A DNA stretch of 64,000 bases from Gottfriedia solisilvae (GCF_002128405.1 NZ_NETJ01000001.1:558001-622000), one strand, 5' to 3'. Shown: positions 55,251-64,000, numbered from the stretch's first letter. A program made the numbers and translations. The notes: generated by a model from the sequence alone, not told the origin.

Positions 55251-55292
55251 AAGGTATTGAACAAAAGTATGCGTTAGTTCAATACTTTTTTT
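55251..55292 (+). terminator. Terminator with the ATGCGTTAGTT motif in its loop
   Basis: GTATTGAAC (55254-55262) with GTTCAATAC (55277-55285), then seven T; the loop carries AAAAGTATGCGTTA. Rest of the 55160-55549 gap: one more ATGCGTTAGTT copy (55526-55536), otherwise nothing. Confidence 0.75.
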
Positions 55293-55549
55293 ATATTTAT
55301 TTCTTTTCAAAATATCCTCTTTAACAATGGAACTTGTAGATAAAAAAAACAGTGTTATGTGCGGAAGTATTAAACTATGTAAACTATGATTTTTGTGTCT
55401 AAGTTCATTAATTTGTTCTCTCTTTATATACTGTATTCCATATTGCTCCTAATTTCTTGTTCTACTGCCCTGTTAGTTTATTAAATAAGTTACATTTGTT
55501 TCTCATGATTTTGTTCAAATAAAGCATGCGTTAGTTTTATACTCAAACA

Positions 55550-56332
55550 TTAAAAGAACTCATAAATATCAACAAAATATTTATATTCCTCATCAGTAAT
55601 AATTCTATTTCCATATCCTTCCAAGAACGTTGATACTTCAGATTTTTTTTCAAAAACATTTGGTTTTGGTCTTATTGCTAAAGAAACATCATACCTTGGA
55701 TCTCCGTAAGTTCCACCACTCCAATCTATGACACCAGTGATTTCACCATCTTTAACTAATACATTATCAATTGTAAAATCACCATGAATTAAAGTCGGAT
55801 GAAAAAATTTCGGCTTATTTACTTTCAGTTTATTTAACAGTTCTAATGAACCATCCACATTAAAATGTTTTAAATTATATTCAGCTTGAATTAACATATC
55901 ATCAAGCCAGGTAGAATTATTCTTTAATTCAATTGGACATTTAGTTGAATGGATTATAGATAAAGTTTTCCCGAAATTATAAATTGCTTCGTGCCTTGTT
56001 TCTTGTTTATTTTCATTAGATAAATAACTTCTTAATGTAACGCCCTCGATATACTCCATTAATGTCCAATTGGAATGATTATCCTCAGTGTAATGATAAA
56101 CATTTGGTATGGATAAATCAGTTTTAGACAACTGATTTAGTATTAGTACCTCTTTTGCCAATAATGAGGAATACTGTTCTCCTTTTGATCTTTTTAGTAC
56201 ATAGTAACCATGAGTTGATTGGATCAAACCGACGTTTGATGTGTGCCCTTGTCGAGGAAATGCTATTTCTATAATTTCTCCCACAATACTTCTAATGCCA
56301 ACTGGAATTTCGTTTAATCTAATTGGTTCCAC
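55550..56332 (-). CDS. Aminoglycoside phosphotransferase (APH) family kinase
   Basis: 260 residues. Kinase fold: YYVLKRSKGE carries the Lys, WTLMEYIEGVTLRSYL the hinge, IHGDFTIDNVLV the catalytic loop near 184, GVIDWSGGTYGDPRYDVS the metal-binding strand. The substrate may be a small alcohol or antibiotic; resistance should not be assumed. GTG start behind GGAG. It lies inside the segment bounded by the two glnA ends. Confidence 0.85.
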   Translation of the reverse strand: MEPIRLNEIPVGIRSIVGEIIEIAFPRQGHTSNVGLIQSTHGYYVLKRSKGEQYSSLLAKEVLILNQLSKTDLSIPNVYHYTEDNHSNWTLMEYIEGVTLRSYLSNENKQETRHEAIYNFGKTLSIIHSTKCPIELKNNSTWLDDMLIQAEYNLKHFNVDGSLELLNKLKVNKPKFFHPTLIHGDFTIDNVLVKDGEITGVIDWSGGTYGDPRYDVSLAIRPKPNVFEKKSEVSTFLEGYGNRIITDEEYKYFVDIYEFF

Positions 56333-56467
56333 AAGAAATCTCCTATAAAGTTTTACTTTTATATTTTAGATTCTTTACTTTTTTACAAATTCCTTGTTTA
56401 ACAATTCTGTTGGTTCGAAATATAAGCTCATCTTTTAATTCACATCCTATATATTCCATCAACAATA

Positions 56468-56500
56468 AAAAACCCCTCAACGCTTCAGCGTCAAGGGGTG
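56468..56500 (-). terminator. Terminator of glnA
   Basis: On the minus strand CCCCTTGACGCT pairs with AGCGTTGAGGGG (G-T pairs inside), then six T; directly after the glnA stop. Confidence 0.88.
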
Positions 56501-56506
56501 ATTTTA

Positions 56507-57841
56507 TTAATATACAGACATGTACTGCTCGCGCTCCCAAGGGTGAACTTGAGTACGGAAGATGTCCCATTCGATTTCTTTTGCTTCAACGAAGTGTTCA
56601 AATAGGTGTTCACCTAATGCGTTAACGATTACTTCGTCAGTTTTTAATAGCTCAAGTGCTGCTGCTAAAGTTGCTGGAAGGTCGATGATACCAACTTCTT
56701 CGCGCTCTTCTTTAGACATTACGTAGATATTGCGATCTACTGGAGCTGGAGCTTCTAATTTGTTTTTGATTCCGTCTAATCCTGCTGCTAATAATACTGA
56801 TAATGCTAAGTATGGGTTTGCAGCTGGGTCAACTGAGCGTACTTCTACACGTGTGCTTAATCCACGTGATGCAGGAATACGGATTAGTGGACTACGGTTT
56901 CTTGCAGACCATGCCACGTAACAAGGAGCTTCGTAACCTGGTACTAATCGCTTATATGAGTTTACAGTTGGGTTTGTTACAGCTGTAAAGCTTGGTGCGT
57001 GCTTTAAGATACCAGCGATAAAGTGACGAGCTGTTTCACTTAAGCCTTGCTCACCAGACTCATCATAAAATGCATTTTTGCCATTTGTGAATAATGATAA
57101 GTTACAGTGCATTCCAGAACCGTTTACACCGAATAATGGTTTTGGCATGAATGTTGCGTGTAAACCATGTTTACGAGCGATTGTTTTTACAACTAATTTG
57201 AATGTTTGAATATCATCACATGCTTTGATTGCACCAGCATATTTGAAATCAATTTCGTGTTGTCCAGGCGCTACTTCATGGTGAGATGCTTCAATTTCGA
57301 AGCCCATTTCTTCTAGCTCAAGAACGATATCACGACGGCAGTTTTCACCTAAGTCTGTTGGTGCTAAGTCGAAGTAACCGCCACTGTCATTTAATTCAAG
57401 TGTTGGTTCACCTTTTTCGTCTAATTTGAATAAGAAGAATTCTGGCTCAGGTCCTAAGTTGAAATCTGTGAAACCTAAAGCTTCCATTTCTTTTAACATA
57501 CGTTTTAAGTTATTACGAGGATCTCCTTCGAATGGAGTGCCATCTGGATTATAAATATCACAGATTAAACGAGCTACTTTTCCTTTTTCAGCAGTCCAAG
57601 GGAATACAACCCAAGTATCTAAATCAGGGAATAAATACATATCTGATTCTTCAATACGAACAAATCCTTCGATTGATGAACCGTCAAACATCATTTTGTT
57701 GTCTAATGCTTTTTCAAGCTGACTTACTGGGATCTCAACGTTTTTGATAATTCCTAGTAAATCTGTAAATTGAAGACGTATGTATTTAACATTTTCTTCC
57801 TTTGAAATTCTGAAAATATCTTCCTTTGTAAACTTAGCCAT
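56507..57841 (-). CDS. glnA: Glutamine synthetase, canonical GSI-alpha
   Basis: Makes glutamine from glutamate, ammonium and ATP; in Bacillus the feedback-inhibited enzyme also controls GlnR and TnrA. 444 residues, matching B. subtilis almost throughout: [18 protein letters not shown] holds Arg62, the feedback-inhibition residue; [48 protein letters not shown] (Glu304 flap) and [10 protein letters not shown] at the end. ATG 57841 has AAAGGGGAA upstream; a longer frame is rejected. Second synthetase gene after glnR. Confidence 0.97.
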   Translation of the reverse strand: MAKFTKEDIFRISKEENVKYIRLQFTDLLGIIKNVEIPVSQLEKALDNKMMFDGSSIEGFVRIEESDMYLFPDLDTWVVFPWTAEKGKVARLICDIYNPDGTPFEGDPRNNLKRMLKEMEALGFTDFNLGPEPEFFLFKLDEKGEPTLELNDSGGYFDLAPTDLGENCRRDIVLELEEMGFEIEASHHEVAPGQHEIDFKYAGAIKACDDIQTFKLVVKTIARKHGLHATFMPKPLFGVNGSGMHCNLSLFTNGKNAFYDESGEQGLSETARHFIAGILKHAPSFTAVTNPTVNSYKRLVPGYEAPCYVAWSARNRSPLIRIPASRGLSTRVEVRSVDPAANPYLALSVLLAAGLDGIKNKLEAPAPVDRNIYVMSKEEREEVGIIDLPATLAAALELLKTDEVIVNALGEHLFEHFVEAKEIEWDIFRTQVHPWEREQYMSVY

Positions 57842-57893
57842 TATTAAAGTTCCCCTTTCGTATGTATCAAACAAAATTAGTCTAACACACTAT

Positions 57894-57932
57894 AAAATAG
57901 AAAAGTAGAAATTTCCCACTTTTCTATTTTTT
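57894..57932. terminator. Hairpin between the two glutamine synthetase genes
   Basis: AAAATAGAAAAGT and ACTTTTCTATTTT pair over 13 bp around a short middle. The T run is stronger on + than on -. On the minus strand it may act as a partial terminator that lowers glnA relative to the upstream paralogue. Confidence 0.55.
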
Positions 57933-57950
57933 TATTTAAATTTTTAGTGT

Positions 57951-59252
57951 CTAGCAGTTTAAATATGTTTCTTTTTCCCATTCTGATACACGTAAACGAT
58001 ATGCATCCCACTCATCTTTTTTGTTTTGTAGGAATGAATAATAAACGTGTTTTCCTAATACTTGCTGTAAAAATTCACTGTTTTCTAATTCTGAATATGC
58101 TTCTTGTAAACTACCAGGTAAAGTATCAATCCCTTGTGCTTTACGAGTTACATCATCCATTAAATAAAGATTTTCAGCTCGTTCAGTTGGAGGTGTTAAT
58201 TGTCTCTTAATTCCATCTAAACCTGCAGATAATAAAACAGCTAAAGCTAAGTATGGATTTGCAGATGGATCTGGATTACGTACTTCAATTCGAGTACCTG
58301 CTCCACGAGCAGCTGGAATACGAATTGTACAAGTACGGTTACTGCGAGACCACGCTACATAAACTGGTGCTTCATAGCCTGGTACTAATCGCTTATATGA
58401 ATTAACAGTTGGATTTGTTACTGAAGCATTGGCACGAGCATGTGTTAATACACCTGCAATAAATTGACGCGCTGTTTCAGATAATCCAATTGCATCATTT
58501 TCATCATAAAAGGCATTACCATTATCATTTCCTAAGCTCATATGACAATGCATACCTGAACCATTTTCTCCAAAAATAGGTTTTGGCATAAATGTTGCCA
58601 CTAAACCGTGATTTTCAGCAATTTTTCTAACTGTATATTTAAATAATTGAATATTATCAGCAGTTTGTAAGCCTGGTGCATATTTCCAGTCAATTTCATG
58701 TTGTCCGATCGCAACTTCATGATGTAACGCCTCTACTTCTAAACCTAAACGTTGAAGTGATTTTGTAATCTCACGGCGAATCGCTACAGTTTTATCTAGT
58801 GGGGCAACATCAAAATATCCACCATTATCATTTGGTACTAAATTATTTCCTTCTTTATTAAATAAGAAGAACTCTGGCTCTGGTCCTACATTAAATGAAG
58901 AAAATCCTTGTTCAGTCGCATGATCAATTGCACGTCTTAAAACATTTCGAGGGTCACCTTCAAATGGAGTTCCATCTGGGTAATAGACGTCACAAATGAA
59001 TAATCCAACTTTTTCATCTGTGTCAACTTTCCATGTACTGTAGTCTGGAAATAACATCATGTCACTTGCTTCAATTTTTGTGAAACCATTAATACTTGAA
59101 CCATCAAACATGATTTCATTATTCAGTACTTTTTCGATTTGTGTAATCGGTAATTCTAAATGCTTGAATACCCCTTCCACATCCGTGAAAAATAATTGAA
59201 CAAATTCAAGACCATGTTCTTCAACACTGTTTAAAATCGTCTCTTTTTTCAT
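57951..59252 (-). CDS. Glutamine synthetase paralogue
   Basis: 433 residues, full GSI fold: [49 protein letters not shown] with the flap Glu, IRIPAARGAGTR. Catalytic residues appear intact. Differences from the neighbouring GlnA: Lys59 in GSSINGFTKIEASDM replaces Arg62; the segment after NPTVNS is conserved but about ten residues are missing elsewhere; the C-terminus is ETYLNC rather than QYMSVY. Clearly diverged, not a recent duplicate. Located between glnR and glnA in the operon. GGGGG upstream. Confidence 0.93.
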   Translation of the reverse strand: MKKETILNSVEEHGLEFVQLFFTDVEGVFKHLELPITQIEKVLNNEIMFDGSSINGFTKIEASDMMLFPDYSTWKVDTDEKVGLFICDVYYPDGTPFEGDPRNVLRRAIDHATEQGFSSFNVGPEPEFFLFNKEGNNLVPNDNGGYFDVAPLDKTVAIRREITKSLQRLGLEVEALHHEVAIGQHEIDWKYAPGLQTADNIQLFKYTVRKIAENHGLVATFMPKPIFGENGSGMHCHMSLGNDNGNAFYDENDAIGLSETARQFIAGVLTHARANASVTNPTVNSYKRLVPGYEAPVYVAWSRSNRTCTIRIPAARGAGTRIEVRNPDPSANPYLALAVLLSAGLDGIKRQLTPPTERAENLYLMDDVTRKAQGIDTLPGSLQEAYSELENSEFLQQVLGKHVYYSFLQNKKDEWDAYRLRVSEWEKETYLNC

Positions 59253-59309
59253 TTATATTTCCCCCTGTATAAATATAAAAGTCAGAAAAAACCAGTTTTA
59301 AATAATAAT

Positions 59310-59711
59310 TTAATGAAAGAATCTCGACATATCTCCCTGCCTTAGTGATGTTTTGCCTAGCTTACCAGTTTGATATAACTCCTGGCGTAACATCTTTCTA
59401 AGCTGTTCATCTGAAATCGATTTTTCAACAATCACTTGCTGAACAACAGTCTCTTTTGATGGATCTTGAGCTTTAAGTTGTAGCACTTCTTTAATTCCTG
59501 CTAAGTTTAAACCTTGTTCAATAAATTTTTTTATTTCTAGTAATCGATCTACATCGTTAAATGAATATAATCTACGTTTACTTTCAGTTCGAGCTGGATG
59601 AATTAAATCATGTTCTTCATAATATCTAATTTGTCTTGCTGATAATTCAGTTAACGAAATGACTATTCCAATCGGAAAAAGTGGCGTTGAGCGTCTTACT
59701 TGATCATTCAT
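59310..59711 (-). CDS. glnR: Nitrogen repressor GlnR
   Basis: 133 residues, MerR family. LTELSARQIRYYEEHDLIHP and SKRRLYSFNDVDRLLEIKKF form the HTH; the C-terminal tail TSLRQGDMSRFFH is the autoinhibitory and glutamine synthetase-binding segment. Represses glnRA in nitrogen excess when feedback-inhibited GlnA activates it. ATG 59711 has AAAGGAG 7 bases upstream; an in-frame start at 59732 precedes that site. Confidence 0.96.
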   Translation of the reverse strand: MNDQVRRSTPLFPIGIVISLTELSARQIRYYEEHDLIHPARTESKRRLYSFNDVDRLLEIKKFIEQGLNLAGIKEVLQLKAQDPSKETVVQQVIVEKSISDEQLRKMLRQELYQTGKLGKTSLRQGDMSRFFH

Positions 59712-59740
59712 AGCAGTGCTCCTTTCGTTCATCTATTAGT

Positions 59741-59769
59741 ATTTTATTCCATGTCAGAAAAAGTGTCAA
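59741..59769 (-). promoter_or_regulatory. glnR promoter
   Basis: Minus strand TTGACA (59769-59764), exactly 17 bases, TAAAAT (59746-59741). Overlapped by a GlnR site. Confidence 0.88.
59752..59768. promoter_or_regulatory. GlnR/TnrA site 2, over the -35
   Basis: On the minus strand TGACA-CTTTTTC-TGACA: one half fits TGTNA-N7-TNACA and the other departs at one base, as does the B. subtilis glnRA second operator. Confidence 0.75.
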
Positions 59770-59774
59770 CACAA

Positions 59775-59791
59775 TGTTAGGAAATCTAACA
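59775..59791. promoter_or_regulatory. GlnR/TnrA site 1, perfect
   Basis: TGTTA-GGAAATC-TAACA matches TGTNA-N7-TNACA exactly, just upstream of the -35 of the glnR promoter. Confidence 0.9.
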
Positions 59792-59849
59792 TGAAAAGTA
59801 TGATTTTTTTATTCTATGCTATTTCAGCTTAATTTCTACTATTAAAATA

Positions 59850-59882
59850 AAAAAAAATCTCCTGTTTAGGAGATTTTTTCTA
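59850..59882. terminator. Terminator of the sugar ABC operon
   Basis: AAATCTCCT (59855-59863) with AGGAGATTT (59868-59876), T-rich on both strands. Confidence 0.85.
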
Positions 59883-59887
59883 AATAA

Positions 59888-60868
59888 TTAATTATTTTTT
59901 TTAGCAAGGAAAATGGCACCTATTAATAAAGTACCTTTAATAATATCTTGAGCAAAATAAGGAACATTTAACATCGTAAATCCATTTAATAAGATTCCCA
60001 TTAAACATGCACCTAAAAATGTACCAACAATATTAGGTTTCCCTTTACCAAACATCGCAATTCCTATATACGCCGCTGTAATGCTATCCATTAATAAAGG
60101 TGTACCTGCTGAAACTTGCCCCGTACCTACGCGGCTCGCAAGTAAAATCCCACCTAATGCTGCAAATAATCCACTAATTACATAAGCATATACGCGATAT
60201 TTATTAACCGGCATTGCCGATAAATGAGCAGCAGTTTTATTTCCACCAATAAAGAAAAATACACGACCCCATGTTGTTTTTTCTAAAAACAAATGAGAAA
60301 TTAGAATACATACAGCCATGATGATGACAGCCACAGGAATATTAAATAAAGATCCTTGCCCCAAGTATAAGAAGGATGGAATAAAGTGACCGGTTGTTAC
60401 TTCATTATTAATCGTCATGCCTTCATATATAGAAGAACCTTTTGTTAATGTTAATTGTAATCCATTCACTACATACATCATCGCCAATGTCACTAATAAA
60501 TCTGGTAATTTCCCTTTTGTGATGAATAAACCATTCGCAAGACCAATGATTAATCCAATGACAATTGCTACTAGTAATGTAACCCATAATTCTTGCCTTA
60601 AAACGATTAAACAATATGCTGCCGAAACCGTACTTATACTTGCTGTTGATCCGACTGATAAATCTAAACCGTCAATAATTAAGCTGAACGTTACACCGAT
60701 TGCTAATAAGGTAACGATTGAAATTGACCTTAAAATATCTGAGATATTACTATAAGATAAGAAAGAACTTGATGTCATTGAAAAAAATACAATAACAAGT
60801 AGTAGAAGCCAAATTGCTCCAAAATCTAAAACGATCCTTTTACCTTGTGTTTGGGCCCACTGTGTCAC
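59888..60868 (-). CDS. Sugar ABC transporter permease, RbsC type
   Basis: 326 residues, about nine helices, BPD_transp_2 family. DGLDLSVGSTASISTV near 65 and GLANGLFITKGKLPDLLVTLA near 112 are the RbsC hallmarks; SRVGTGQVSAGTPLLMDSITA near 245 the third. Last gene of the operon; its start overlaps the ATPase stop by 4 bases. Confidence 0.93.
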   Translation of the reverse strand: MTQWAQTQGKRIVLDFGAIWLLLLVIVFFSMTSSSFLSYSNISDILRSISIVTLLAIGVTFSLIIDGLDLSVGSTASISTVSAAYCLIVLRQELWVTLLVAIVIGLIIGLANGLFITKGKLPDLLVTLAMMYVVNGLQLTLTKGSSIYEGMTINNEVTTGHFIPSFLYLGQGSLFNIPVAVIIMAVCILISHLFLEKTTWGRVFFFIGGNKTAAHLSAMPVNKYRVYAYVISGLFAALGGILLASRVGTGQVSAGTPLLMDSITAAYIGIAMFGKGKPNIVGTFLGACLMGILLNGFTMLNVPYFAQDIIKGTLLIGAIFLAKKNN

Positions 60869-62235
60869 TTGATTCCCTCCAATAATTCACCTTGCACGAT
60901 GGTAAAGTGTTTATCACCAATAACATTTGCTTCCTCAATGTCATTTGTAAAATAGAAAACACATCCTCCATTTGAACAAAAATCGTCAATAAATTGGAAA
61001 ATATGTTGTTTTGCGTAAATATCTACACCTTTTAATGGTTCATCTAAAATTAGACAGCGTGTATTTGGTGTTATCCACTTTGCGATGCTAACCTTTTGTT
61101 GATTTCCACCACTTAAATGAATCACTTCTTTTTCAGTGTCTTTTGGAAAAATACTTAATGACTGAATAAAAGAGTTTGTTTTCACGACCTCGAGATTTTT
61201 CTTAATCCAACCCTGTTCATGAATTGATACATTTTCACGAATTGTATGATGAAGAAAGATTCCTTCTTTTCTTCTGTCTTCTGGCACAAACGCAATCCCT
61301 TGTTTATTAGCATTGATTGGAGAATGAATTGAAACAGTTTTATGTTCTTTGATCAAATCGTATGATTTTTTATCTCCCCAAAGAGTTTTTGCTAGGGTAG
61401 ATTTTTTATTTCCATTCGCACCATAGATGACAATGACTTCACCTTTTTTTATTTCTATATTAATAGAAGGTTTAGAATCAACAAGATTGATATTATGAAA
61501 CTTATAAGCAAGTTCATCTTGTAACGTTCTCTTCTTATTAAAAGAAAATGTAGACGAAGACATTTTCTCTACGATTATTTCTTTTGAAAGAATCTTAGAC
61601 TGAGATTGTTGGTTGATTTCACCATTTTTTAAAATGACAACTTCATCACAGTGTGACAAGATTTCTTCAATTGAATGTAAGATAACGACAATTGATTTCC
61701 CTTGTTTTTTAAGGACCTTTAAAAATGAGAAAAATTGTTCTTTTTCACTTTTTCCTAATGATGAAGTTGGTTCATCAAATAAAAACAGCGAGGAATCATT
61801 TAATAAAGCTTTTGCGATTAAAATCAGTTGTTTTTCATAAATAGAACAATCACTAACGGTCTTTAAAAAAGGTAATGATAAGTTCCAACTAGATAATTTT
61901 TGAGTCGCGTACTCTATACTCTTCTTTTTCGAAAAAAATACATGTTTTTTTTCACGGTGAATAGCAAGCATCAAATTTTCGATGACTGTTAACCCTTGCA
62001 CTAGTCCCTCATCTACTTCCTGAGGGACATATGCTACCGTGCCTATTTCATTAAATGTAATCATTCCACTTGTAGGTAAGTGTCTTTTTGCAAGAAGCTT
62101 TAATAAAGTACTTTTACCAGCACCATTTAACCCAGCAAATCCAACTACTTTACCAGATTCAACATTCAAATTGATTTCTCTTAGTACTTCTGTGTCTCCA
62201 TAACTAAAAGATACGTTTTCTAGTTGAATAGTCAT
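60865..62235 (-). CDS. Sugar ABC transporter ATPase, RbsA type with altered motifs
   Basis: 456 residues, two nucleotide-binding domains. Domain 1: Walker A GLNGAGKST near 35, Walker B LFLFDEPTSSLG near 155, but the signature reads SDCSIYEKQLI instead of LSGGQ. Domain 2: Walker A GANGNKKST near 275 lacks the usual Gly before Lys, signature HLSGGNQQK intact, Walker B CLILDEPLKGVD. Shorter than RbsA (about 490). The mixed pattern leaves one composite ATP site with good motifs. Three bases separate it from the binding-protein gene. Confidence 0.9.
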   Translation of the reverse strand: MTIQLENVSFSYGDTEVLREINLNVESGKVVGFAGLNGAGKSTLLKLLAKRHLPTSGMITFNEIGTVAYVPQEVDEGLVQGLTVIENLMLAIHREKKHVFFSKKKSIEYATQKLSSWNLSLPFLKTVSDCSIYEKQLILIAKALLNDSSLFLFDEPTSSLGKSEKEQFFSFLKVLKKQGKSIVVILHSIEEILSHCDEVVILKNGEINQQSQSKILSKEIIVEKMSSSTFSFNKKRTLQDELAYKFHNINLVDSKPSINIEIKKGEVIVIYGANGNKKSTLAKTLWGDKKSYDLIKEHKTVSIHSPINANKQGIAFVPEDRRKEGIFLHHTIRENVSIHEQGWIKKNLEVVKTNSFIQSLSIFPKDTEKEVIHLSGGNQQKVSIAKWITPNTRCLILDEPLKGVDIYAKQHIFQFIDDFCSNGGCVFYFTNDIEEANVIGDKHFTIVQGELLEGIK

Positions 62236-62237
62236 CT

Positions 62238-63344
62238 TTATTTCCCTTTCTCAAATTGCTCCATCCATGGTGATGTTGCAGCTGATGTTGGTGTCCAATT
62301 TTTACTATATTTACTTAAGTCACTCACCTTAATTGGCGTACTTGGTAAATCCTCTTTTTCTATTAGTTTAGGTTCCAATGAATATATGTCTGGTGTTTCT
62401 TCACCTGCTATTTTTTGATATAAGAATCTAGATTGAACTTCACCAATTTCTCCTGGATCACTTGCAGCTGAAGCAACCCATGGTGAATCAGGTTGTTGAA
62501 TTAACTGTAAATCTTCATCGCTTAAGTCAATACCATATACTTTTATTTCAGTACGACCTGCTTGTTGAATTGCTTTAGTTGCACCCTTTGCAAACTCATC
62601 CCATGTTGCAAAAATGGCATCTAGTTCGCCTTTAGGATATTTCTTTAATAGCGCTTCAACTTGTGCTTGCGTATCCAACATAGTATTGCTACTAGCTTTT
62701 CCAAATCTAGCAACCTCTTTAATACCTGGGTATCGTTTATAGAACGCTTCAATCATTACTTTTCTACGATCCATCGGTGTAAATCCACCAACCCAAATTG
62801 TTGCGATTTTACCTTTGCCATTTAAATCTTCAGCTAGGCTTTTTAAGCTTTTCCAAGCAAGACTATAATCATCTTGGTCAATAACTGTTACACCAGGAAG
62901 ATTTAAATCACTGTCAAATGAAACAACAGGTATACCCGCTTCTAATGCTTTTTTCACACCTTTTTCTAATGTTTCTTTACGACCGTGATCGATTAAAATG
63001 CCATCTACCTTTGCATTAACTGCTGTATCTAAATTTGCAGCCATTTTCGCTAAATCATTATCTGCATTGTAAACTTGAACTTCTCCACCAAATTTCTCTA
63101 CCTGTCTTTTTACACCATCAATGTATTGCGAAGAAAACGTTCCGATTGAGAATTCCATTACTAAAGCAATTTTTAATTTTTTATTAACTGCTGCTGGAAT
63201 TTCAGCAGCATTATTTGTTGTATTTGTTTTTTTCTCAGTTGTACTTGTCACTTGAGACTTTTGATTCGAAACTGCATTTTGCTCATTCCCACACGCTGTC
63301 AATAAGATCGATGCAATTGATAAAGTTGCAATGATTTTTCTCAT
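62238..63344 (-). CDS. Sugar-binding lipoprotein of ABC transporter
   Basis: 368 residues. Lipobox LLTAC, Cys18, a Thr/Asn/Gln linker, then a Peripla_BP_4 domain from about 55 ([56 protein letters not shown]). Ribose-binding-protein-like. Its start overlaps the MtnA-family stop by 4 bases (ATGA), tying substrate capture to that enzyme. Confidence 0.92.
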   Translation of the reverse strand: MRKIIATLSIASILLTACGNEQNAVSNQKSQVTSTTEKKTNTTNNAAEIPAAVNKKLKIALVMEFSIGTFSSQYIDGVKRQVEKFGGEVQVYNADNDLAKMAANLDTAVNAKVDGILIDHGRKETLEKGVKKALEAGIPVVSFDSDLNLPGVTVIDQDDYSLAWKSLKSLAEDLNGKGKIATIWVGGFTPMDRRKVMIEAFYKRYPGIKEVARFGKASSNTMLDTQAQVEALLKKYPKGELDAIFATWDEFAKGATKAIQQAGRTEIKVYGIDLSDEDLQLIQQPDSPWVASAASDPGEIGEVQSRFLYQKIAGEETPDIYSLEPKLIEKEDLPSTPIKVSDLSKYSKNWTPTSAATSPWMEQFEKGK

Positions 63345-64000
63345 TCTTCATTCCCCCATCGTAAAAATGTCTCACGATAATTACTTGTTACTATTCCATT
63401 TTCTGTAATAATCGCGGTAATTAATTCATTTGGCGTAACATCAAATGCTGGATTTAAGACATCAATACCATCTGGAGCGATTTGTAAATCTCCAATATTT
63501 GTTACTTCGCTACGATCGCGTTGTTCAATCACAATTTCTTTGCCTGTTTCAATAGAAATATCAATTGTTGAAAGTGGCGCTGCTACATAAAATGGGATTT
63601 GATAATAATTTGCTAAAATTGCTAATTGTAATGTCCCAATTTTATTTGCCGTATCACCATTTGCTGTAATTCTGTCAGCACCGACTATAATGGCATCAAC
63701 CTTTTTATTTTGTAATAAATAGCCGACCATATTATCTGTTAAAAGCGTTACAGGAATGCCACTTTGCTTTAATTCCCATGATGTTAACCTCGCTCCTTGA
63801 AAGACTGGTCTAGTTTCAGTAGCAAACGCTGAAATTTCCCAACCCTTTTCTTTTGCTAAATGAAGCGGAGCAAGTGCGGTTCCATATCGACTTGTTGCAA
63901 TACTGCCTGCATTGCAATGTGTCAATACAGCAGCACCATCATGTAAAAGTGTTAATGCATTTTCTCCAATTTCTTTACACGTAGCTTCGTCAGCTAAATG
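63341..64000 (-). CDS. MtnA/DrdI-family sugar-1-phosphate isomerase, C-terminal part
   Basis: The frame is open to the window edge (220 codons); the N-terminus lies outside. [19 protein letters not shown] contains the catalytic Cys, [16 protein letters not shown] and [18 protein letters not shown] the catalytic Asp and substrate loop of methylthioribose-1-phosphate isomerases. Relatives include DrdI, acting on 5-deoxyribose 1-phosphate. Coupled with the sugar transporter genes, it suggests salvage of imported methylthioribose or 5-deoxyribose. I cannot tell the two apart from this fragment. Confidence 0.9.
   Translation of the reverse strand, partial: HLADEATCKEIGENALTLLHDGAAVLTHCNAGSIATSRYGTALAPLHLAKEKGWEISAFATETRPVFQGARLTSWELKQSGIPVTLLTDNMVGYLLQNKKVDAIIVGADRITANGDTANKIGTLQLAILANYYQIPFYVAAPLSTIDISIETGKEIVIEQRDRSEVTNIGDLQIAPDGIDVLNPAFDVTPNELITAIITENGIVTSNYRETFLRWGNEE

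Noticed and set aside
55550-56332. Aminoglycoside resistance gene
   Set aside because: The kinase fold is clear but the family covers many small-molecule kinases; nothing in the sequence identifies an antibiotic substrate.

Overview
The window is chromosomal DNA of an AT-rich, endospore-forming member of the Bacillaceae. Support for this comes from two small acid-soluble spore proteins (SspO, SspP), the Bacillus-type block lexA / yneB / ynzC / tkt / sirA / yneF ... ccdA / yneI / ccdC / yneK ... sspP / sspO / citB, a MerR-type GlnR next to glutamine synthetase, and a GntR operator matching the known B. subtilis site. A Gottfriedia- or Priestia-like Bacillus would fit, but the species cannot be fixed by reading alone. 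I see no rRNA, tRNA, CRISPR array, insertion sequence, integrase or phage structural gene.

Layout. 0-7.8 kb: first 566 codons of aconitase (citB), spore proteins sspO and sspP, a YfhD-like protein, a BdbD-like oxidase, a CobW GTPase, then yneK and the cytochrome c maturation group ccdC-yneI-ccdA. 7.9-20.9 kb: accessory block between ccdA and yneF, which lie close together in B. subtilis. It holds azlCD (branched-chain amino acid export), an aldo/keto reductase, a complete 5-keto-4-deoxyuronate / KDG catabolic set (kduI, kduD, kdgT, kdgK, kdgA) with an IclR-type regulator, a heterodimeric YheI/YheH-type ABC exporter and an anchored DUF1906 protein. 21.0-25.8 kb: conserved yneF-sirA-tkt-ynzC and yneB, with divergent lexA; yneA is missing from its usual place.

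25.9-56.4 kb is a mosaic of short accessory genes: acetyltransferases, an L,D-transpeptidase, an EamA permease, a P1 peptidase, a YrzF-like kinase, a class IV aminotransferase, a TetR-class repressor with a 36-bp palindrome, a HAD/DeoR pair, a MerR regulator, gluconate genes gntR-gntK-gntP, RtcB, an Xre regulator with its membrane partner and an APH-like kinase, plus many small membrane or lipoproteins of unknown role. One gene (42961-43407) is broken by an in-frame stop. A decayed copy of the glnA 3' end at 54246-54345 marks the far side of a 2.2-kb segment next to intact glnA.

56.4-64 kb: glnR followed by two different glutamine synthetase genes under one GlnR-type promoter with two operators, then a sugar ABC transporter overlapping the 3' part of an MtnA/DrdI-family sugar-phosphate isomerase, suggesting uptake and salvage of methylthioribose or 5-deoxyribose.

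Central carbon and nitrogen control dominates: aconitase (CcpC box upstream), transketolase, gluconate (GntR operator and cre) and KDG routes feed central metabolism, while GlnR and two glutamine synthetases govern ammonium assimilation. The points that most deserve a second look are the tandem glutamine synthetase paralogue with an altered feedback residue, the glnA-end duplication, the TetR palindrome beside a repeat-built 96-residue protein, and several well-formed operators (Xre, MerR, KdgR, DeoR-associated) that allow direct tests.
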